Shown in pieces: positions 57,754 through 64,000 of a DNA stretch of 64,000 bases (position 1 is its first letter; every line of letters starts with the position of its first letter). The DNA is taken from positions 16,264,089 through 16,328,088 of the forward strand of contig OX365956.1 in the NCBI GenBank assembly GCA_947247005.1, given 5' to 3'. Below the pieces are notes generated by a model. It saw only the letters and a list, made by a program, of their open reading frames with translations. It did no database searches and had not been told where the DNA came from. This DNA is from Spisula solida. Taxonomy: Eukaryota; Mollusca; Bivalvia; Venerida; Mactridae. The position numbers and the translations under genes are program-made.

Positions 57754-60175
57754 ACAAGACAAATTTTTGATGCAATGCATCAAAGTAGCCGCAATTTTGT
57801 GGTTTACATGGCATGCATACTGTTATATCAAGCATAAACTATAACGCTGTTATAAATTATTCTAAACAACTGAAATCTCTAACGTTTCATTCAGATAGAA
57901 TCAAATTGAGCGGGAAATATTCCAATATACACAGGTATTTGACATTATATACTGGGAGTCACTGAAAAGTTACCACTTATATAATTATATCTCTGTATAA
58001 TTTTGTATACAATATGACCTATTGGTACAAAAGTTTTATAGTATGTGCATCTGAATATTGTTAAATAGGATAGCTGTGACTACTCAGTAAGGTCAAAACA
58101 TAGTTGTGTTCGGCTTTTAACACATTGTAACGTGAATTTTAAATATAAGAGTCAATTGATAGGATGGTACCTAACTTTTCATTGAAGCTGAGAATAAGTA
58201 ACGGTATTGTATAATAGATCTAGATCTTTTAATTTCTACTTACATGACTTATTGTTTAATAACAGCAATTTCGTTTACAAATGCATTTCTATATGGATGC
58301 ACAAAACGTTCTAATATACTAGTGCTGCGCGATATGAAGTAAAAAACGTAAGTACATGTAGCATGGAACCCTCGCATATATACAATTACAAGCACATTAT
58401 AAATCACTGAAACATTATTATGTGACCATTTTAAATAGCTTACTGGCATTGGAAACTAGTCATCATTCCTTTGACCAATTGAAGGTGCAGTGTTGCAATG
58501 TCACCAGATTATTAACATAATTCAAAATGAATTTAAAGTACTTGATAGTTCCGTTCCAAATATTTATTGGATTTAAGTAAAAGTAGAATACAATGAATCG
58601 GTAAAACCGAATTATGCTTCCCGAAGCAAGTGCTTGTCCAAAAATTGGAAATAACATATTACAGATACAGGTAAAAAAAAGAACATAATGTAGAATTATG
58701 GTTCTTTGACATCGCACTTCCTCTACCATTATGTGAAGTTTCAATCGAATGCCATCAATACTTTTCAAGTTAGGGACCTGCCAAGCATTAATTTATATGA
58801 AAAAGGGAGATACATGTAATTAAAAAACAATAAAGGTCAAGTTATGTTTTTGTGGCACTGCACTTCTCCTCAATGGGATTTATTCACCTATTAAGTTTCA
58901 AATCAATACCTCCCATAATGAAGGAGTTATGACCTGGACAAGAAGTAAGTATAAAAGTACAAAAGGCCATAACTCCAAAAATTAACAATAAAGAGCTATG
59001 TTTTTGTGCACCTCACTTCATCTCAATGAGATCTATTCACATATGAAGTTTCAAATTGATATCTCTAATACTGTATGAGTTATGGCCCAGACAAGAATTA
59101 AGTATAAAAAATTACAAATGTACAAAGGGAAATAACTAAAAAAATATATAATGTAGGGTTATGGTTCTTTCACACTGCACTTCCCATCAATGAGGTCTAT
59201 TCACCTATGAAGTTTCAAATTGATATCTCTAATACTGTATAAGTTATGGCCCGGACAAGAATTAAGTATGAAAAAATAGAAAGGGGAGTAACTAAAAAAT
59301 ATGCAATCAAGAGTTATGGTTCCTGGGCACTGCACTTCCCCTCAATGAGGTTTAGTCACCGATGAAGTTTCAAATTGATATCTCTAATACTGTACAAGTT
59401 ATGGCCCGGACAAGAATTAAGTATGAAAAATTACAAAGGGGAATAACTAAAAATATGTGCAATCAAGAGTTATGGTTCTTAGGCACTGCACTTCCCCTCA
59501 ATGAGGTCTATTTACCTAAGAAGTTTCAAATTGATATCTCTAATACTCTTCAAGTTATGGCGCGGACAAAAGTGTGACGGACGGACAGACGGATGGACAA
59601 AGCGGCGACTATATGCTCACCCTTCGAGGAGCATAAAAAATACACAATTAGGCCCTCCTGCATTTTAAATGAGGACTTGGGATTCGATGACGGTGCAGTT
59701 ACATTGTACCTAGGGTTTTTTCTACTTCACTCTGGGAGCTGAAAATATTGGCTGTCATTTTGAGGTATTTCAAGTCTACAGAGGTTAAATTTATAGCTAT
59801 GCTCATTCAGGTTATTGTAAAAAGGTTAAACAACAAATTAGGTCCTTTGGCAATCACTTATTAAATGATGTTAAAAGCTAAACATGCATTTCTAAATTAT
59901 TTAGCTCTCAATAAAGCAATTAAAAAAGGTACAAAGGTCTATTTTCATTTTAATATTTTTTTCGAACTGACAAATATTCATTCATACTGACAAATATTCA
60001 TTCGAAATGACAACATTTTGACTGTCGTGCGGATAAGGAAAATGATCGGTACAACCGATGTGCGGATAAGAAAATTAATTGGTATAATCATCATGCAAAT
60101 AAGGAAAATAATTTACAAGACTGTCGTGCGGATAAGGAAAACAATTCAATTATTGGCACAACCGTCTTGCGCATC
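57754..60175 (+). mobile_element. 2.4 kb composite repeat, right copy
   Basis: Same internal order as 28158-30548: left segment, 150-bp tandem cores (about 58510-59570), GACGGATGGACAAAGCGGCG tail with CCTTCGAGGAGCATAAAAA (59585-59640), second segment, and the start of the 33-bp minisatellite (about 60010-60175). Small insertions and deletions distinguish it. The homology stops abruptly at GCGCATC (60175), where another repeat begins. Confidence 0.8.
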
Positions 60176-60176
60176 G

Positions 60177-60335
60177 GGGTACTGTTTTATCAAAGCGCTT
60201 ACAGAATTCGTAAACTTATGTTCAAATTTTAATTCTTTATAATTCTTTGACGACTGCAAATTAGGGACAGACATGGTTTGTAGAGGTTCCTTAATTGAAT
60301 CAATAATTGTATTGCAGCTCCATTCACCACACTCA
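60177..60335 (+). repeat. Dispersed repeat fused to the end of the 2.4 kb copy
   Basis: GGTACTGTTTTATCAAAGCG...TTACAGAATTCG and ATTGCAGCTCCATTCACCAC match 41801-41850 and about 42392-42415. It abuts the minisatellite remnant without any spacer. Confidence 0.45.
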
Positions 60336-61149
60336 AGACAGCTGTTGGAGATCAATTGCACGAAACTGGTATTCGTAATGAAGAACAATTCATATAGGGT
60401 CAATCCGTTTAAAGTTGGACAGAAGTCGATGAATCGAACTTGACAGGCAGCTGTACGTCAGTGTATGGAGCAGGAATCCTGTTGACTATTTGCATCATTA
60501 TCTTCGGATTTCGTATACATTTGAATGATTATATCAAAACTATCCTGACAAAGACAGAAATGTTATCAACAAATGAAATGCCAAATCTTGGGCAGTGCAG
60601 CTAAAAAGTAGAAACTCCACAGTGCATAATCGAGTCAACTTCCGGTAATCGCAATAAGGCATGATACATGTTGAATTGTATAATCTTGCAATAAGTCATA
60701 CAGTTATCGGAAATCATATGTGTTTTTACTCACAAGAAGTAATACAGGTTGAATTGTATAGTATCCCAAAAAGTCGTACAGTGATTTGGTTTATACGCTG
60801 TGAACTTGGGACGTTTAATTTTAAATATTCAAAATTTGGACATTTTAAAAATGAGCATAGTTAAAGAAATCAATCCTTTTACATGTGCTGTAATCCAACT
60901 GAATAGGGTTAGCACGTTTGGACTCGTGTTTATCCTTTACCCTGAGAGACATTTAATTGCTGATTGGACAGAATAAATCCAGCAGGTAAATTAATAAGAC
61001 AAAGTGTGAAATCGAACGCTAGGAATTTTAACAAGTGTTCAACCCCTATCGGGTATGTCTGGACAGCACTATATGAAATGCACCTAAAGTTAACAGCATT
61101 GAAGGATGTCCTGAAACTAATAAATATTGTATTTATGTTGGGACTATAC
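60336..61149. other. Non-coding AT-rich spacer
   Basis: Short frames below 70 codons, no domain, no clear repeat structure recognised. Confidence 0.35.
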
Positions 61150-62440
61150 TAACCCAGTAGGCGGGGGGGCTCTACTTAACCAAATAGGCAGGCCTACTAA
61201 ACACAGTAGGTGGGGCTCTACTAAACCAAGTAGGCGGGGGGGGGGCTCTACTTAATCCAGTATTGAACATGTTTCCGACTTAAAATAAATATTGTATTTG
61301 TATTTATGTTGGGACTCTAACCCAGTAGGCGGGGAGCTCTACTTAACCAAATAGGCGGGCCTACTAAACACAGTAGGTGGGGCTCTTCTAAACCCAGTAG
61401 GTGGGGGCTCTACTTAATCCTGTATGTTGGGACTCTACTAAACCAGTAGGCGGGGGCTCTACTCAACCCAGTTGGTGGGGGCTCTACTTAACCTAGTAGG
61501 TGGGGGCCTACTAAACCCAGTAGCCGGGGGCCTACTAAACTCATGAGGCGGGGCTCTACTCAACCCAGTAGGTTGGGGCTCTACTCAACCCCGTAAGTGG
61601 GGGCCTACTGAATCCAGTAGGTGGGGGCCTACTAAACCCAGAAGGTGGGGCCTACTAAACCCAGAAGGTGGGGCCTACTAAACCCAGAAGGTGGGGGCCT
61701 ACTCAACCCAGTAGACGAGGGGTTGATTATTCGCTAGATATCAGGGTGTCACAAAGGCGGGGGGCTCTTAAACCAGTAGGTGGAGGCCTTCTAAACCCAG
61801 TAGGTGGGGGCTCTACTTAACCTAGTAGGCGGGGGCCTACTAAACCCAGTAGGCGGGGGCTCTACTTAAACTAGTAGGTGGGAGCCTACTAAACCCAGTA
61901 GACGGGGGCCTACTAAACCAAGTAGGCGGGGGCTCTACTCAACCCAGTAGGGTGGGGCTCTACTCAACCCCGTAGGTGGGGGCCTACTCAATCCAGTAGG
62001 TGGGGGCCTACTAAACCCATGAGGCGGGGCTCTACTCAACCCAGTAGGTTGGGGCTCTACTCAACCCAGTAGGCGGGTGCTCTACTCAACCCAGTAGGTG
62101 GGGGCTCTACTTAACCTAGTAGGTGGGGGCCTACTAAACCCAGTAGGCGGGGGGCTCTACTTAAACTAGTAGACGGGGGCCTACTAAACACAGTAGGCGG
62201 GGGCTCTACTCAACCCAGTAGGGTGGGTCTCTACTCAACCCCGTAGGTGGGGGCCTATTCAATCCAGTAGGTGGGGCCTACTAAACCCAGAAGGTGGGGC
62301 TTACTAAACCCAGTAGGTGGGGGCCTACTAAACCAGAAAATGGGGGCCTACTCAACCCAGTAGGTGGGGCCTACTCAACCCAGAAGGTAGGGGCCTACTC
62401 AACCCAGTAGACGAGGGGTTGATTATTCGCTAGATATCGG
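61150..62440. repeat. G-rich 24-bp minisatellite (CCCAGTAGGTGGGGGCCTACTAAA)
   Basis: About 50 units alternating GGGGGCCTACTAAACCCAGTAGG and GGGGGCTCTACTCAACCCAGT forms. AGTAGG and CCTACT inside a unit are inverted, so each can fold around a G-run. A terminal block, GACGAGGGGTTGATTATTCG...GTGTCACAAAG, occurs at 61725-61758 and again at 62411-62451, showing a higher-order duplication of roughly 680 bp. Plus-strand G-runs of four to nine could form quadruplexes. Confidence 0.92.
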
Positions 62441-62741
62441 GGTGTCACAAAGTTTTTCCACGCTTTTCTCCTTATATCCATTGGTTTGATTTGAATGTAA
62501 ATGGCCTAGTCATGGAGTACATGTATTTAGGGAATTTATAACATTCAATGATTTGTGGGGGATAGTTCTGATAGTTGTTGAACTTGTTTGATTATATAAC
62601 TCAAATAACTCAAGTGTTATCGCTTAGTATGAAATTGTACTAATTTTATTAAATTTTCATTTATTATCTGAATTAAATGTTTATTTTATAATATATATTT
62701 TCCTTATTTATCCACAGATTTATGTTATCCCTTATAAATAA

Positions 62742-62972
62742 CTGGGTCACAAATCACCCTGACGCTTGGCGACTTCCCTGTCTTTTGCGGCTTTATGTCT
62801 ATGCATATCATGCGGACGGGCCAATTAGTAGCAATGAATATTATCAAAAGACTCTTAAAATTACTCCTGTCTCTGCCCGATGCTCTACAATACCCCCAAT
62901 GACCATAAGATTCCTTCAAGCAGATAAGCATTCGATCACTGGATTGCAATCGGATGGGATTTGTGACACCAG
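62742..62972. mobile_element. MITE with CTGGGTCACAAATC ends (231 bp)
   Basis: Left CTGGGTCACAAATCACCC; right end in reverse complement CTGGTGTCACAAATCCCATC. The frame at 62722-62991 is incidental. The GGTCACAAAT terminus resembles the GGTCACATTTG / GGGTCACAAAG ends of the CGTACG family, although the interior differs. Confidence 0.65.
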
Positions 62973-63109
62973 GTATAGTTACAGAATTTAGTCTGACAGG
63001 TCCATGTTGTCGTTTGTGATTGACTGAGACGGTCTTAAGTGTATTGTCATTGATTTTTCCCTGCTAGATCAGACAACCACCTCCGAGTTCGAGGGAAGAG
63101 TCAGTTTGT

Positions 63110-63312
63110 TACACTAGGAAACCGGGTGCGCTACCCTAGCTCTTTCCAAATAGACTCCCATCATTCTTTTACATGCCCCAAGTAATTAAAGCACCGATAC
63201 ACACAAGAATGCTTCTGTAATTTGGCGAGAAACTCAGAAAATCAGTTCTGTGATTTCCAGTGTCTTGCGTGGATTTGAACCTGGGACCTCAGGGTAGCCT
63301 ACAGTCCTTTCA
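63110..63312 (-). mobile_element. tRNA-derived SINE, minus strand
   Basis: On the minus strand a tRNA-like head, CTGTAGGCTACCCTGAGG then B-box GGTTCAAATCC (63271-63281), is followed by a body ending near AGCTAGGGTAGCGCACCCGG. The body is related to 43395-43500. Confidence 0.55.
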
Positions 63313-64000
63313 ACATGATCATGATAGATGGAATCTCGGAACAGGTATTAATTCTTAGCACTGTGTGGGTTGGCAACATCAACAAAATCGAATGCTCAAA
63401 ATATAATGAAAACAACATGTACATAATTATGCAGCGGCTCCATCTAAAGCTGATTTCAAAACCCAAGGGTAAATGGACTTTTTCAGGGGTCAGAGGGTCA
63501 TTTCATATATTCAATTCTCCCATTAACATTGAAAGGAACAAAATCCAAATACCTCAACGAACAATTTTAGATCTTTGCAAAAGCTGACTATGGACGCATG
63601 TTCTTTTAACAAAGACTATATATAGATAACGTTTACAGATCTCTATCGAACGTACGTTAATTGTTTAAAATACGTAACTAATACATAAATTTATGTGAAC
63701 GTATTTTCTAATGTATAAATCAATATATAGGTATATATAGGCCTATATATAATGAACCTAAACAATTAAACTTGACCGCATGTTAGTACCAACGTACGGC
63801 GCATCCCACGTACGGAAGCGATCTATATATGCGTCGATAAAACTACGATAATACATAGTAGAGGACGTTTAAAACTGCGAATCATCAAGTATCTTTGGAA
63901 AGTATTCGTTTCTTTTATAAAAAAACCCCATAAACATGACCGCGAGCTCCGAATTTAAACTCGCCAGGACTTTTTTATACGCCTCGGCAGACAATTATCA
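63313..64000. other. Non-coding right edge
   Basis: No domain in the 90-codon frame at 63315-63587. One ACGTACGG pair near 63794-63815 recalls the CGTACG family but is too short to call. Confidence 0.3.

Overview
This is a 64 kb piece of an AT-rich animal genome. Two host genes with metazoan architecture are visible, one with a clear spliced intron. The rest is a dense mosaic of non-LTR retrotransposon fragments, tRNA-derived SINEs, short inverted-repeat elements (MITEs) and minisatellites. The repeat style suggests a lophotrochozoan, most likely a mollusc and plausibly a bivalve: tandem-core repeats ending in ACGG/GACGG-type tails, LINEs with microsatellite tails, and many TIR-only elements. 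That assignment is inference; no species-specific marker was seen.

Host genes. (1) At 340-1431 (+) is an intact intronless coding sequence for a GT31-family beta-1,3-glycosyltransferase (type II Golgi enzyme). A 404-bp LINE 3' fragment sits directly at its stop codon, flanked by a 13-bp target-site duplication that contains the stop. (2) A two-exon C2H2 zinc-finger transcription-factor gene spans 13826-21210 (+). A 38-nt first coding exon (13826-13863) is followed by a GT donor, a 6.4 kb intron, an AG acceptor and the last exon (20250-21210). The reading frame is preserved across the junction and encodes 332 aa.

Layout. 0-2 kb: GT31 gene plus LINE insertion. 2-8 kb: hairpins, a tandem-core repeat and a 42-bp minisatellite. 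8.3-11.2 kb: CpG-rich CGTACG palindrome elements flanking a long ATC/ATT satellite. 13.8-21.2 kb: zinc-finger gene, whose intron carries SINE heads, a 14-bp minisatellite and two more CGTACG elements. 22-28 kb: pogo-like, mariner-like and other MITEs and a 42-bp minisatellite. 28.2-30.5 kb and 57.8-60.2 kb: two direct copies of one 2.4 kb composite repeat. 31-49 kb: LINE and SINE remnants, more MITEs, a 52-bp minisatellite and a CACTA-ended element. 49.7-55.4 kb: two adjacent, different 5'-truncated LINEs, the second with an open endonuclease/RT frame. 56-64 kb: a MITE with perfect 20-bp ends, the second 2.4 kb copy, a 1.3 kb G-rich minisatellite, and a MITE and SINE at the right edge.

The two host genes show no functional link to each other. 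The most unusual content is the CGTACG family: short elements with GGTCACA-type ends built from tandem and inverted copies of a CpG palindrome. No database search was possible, so family names are by motif recognition only.
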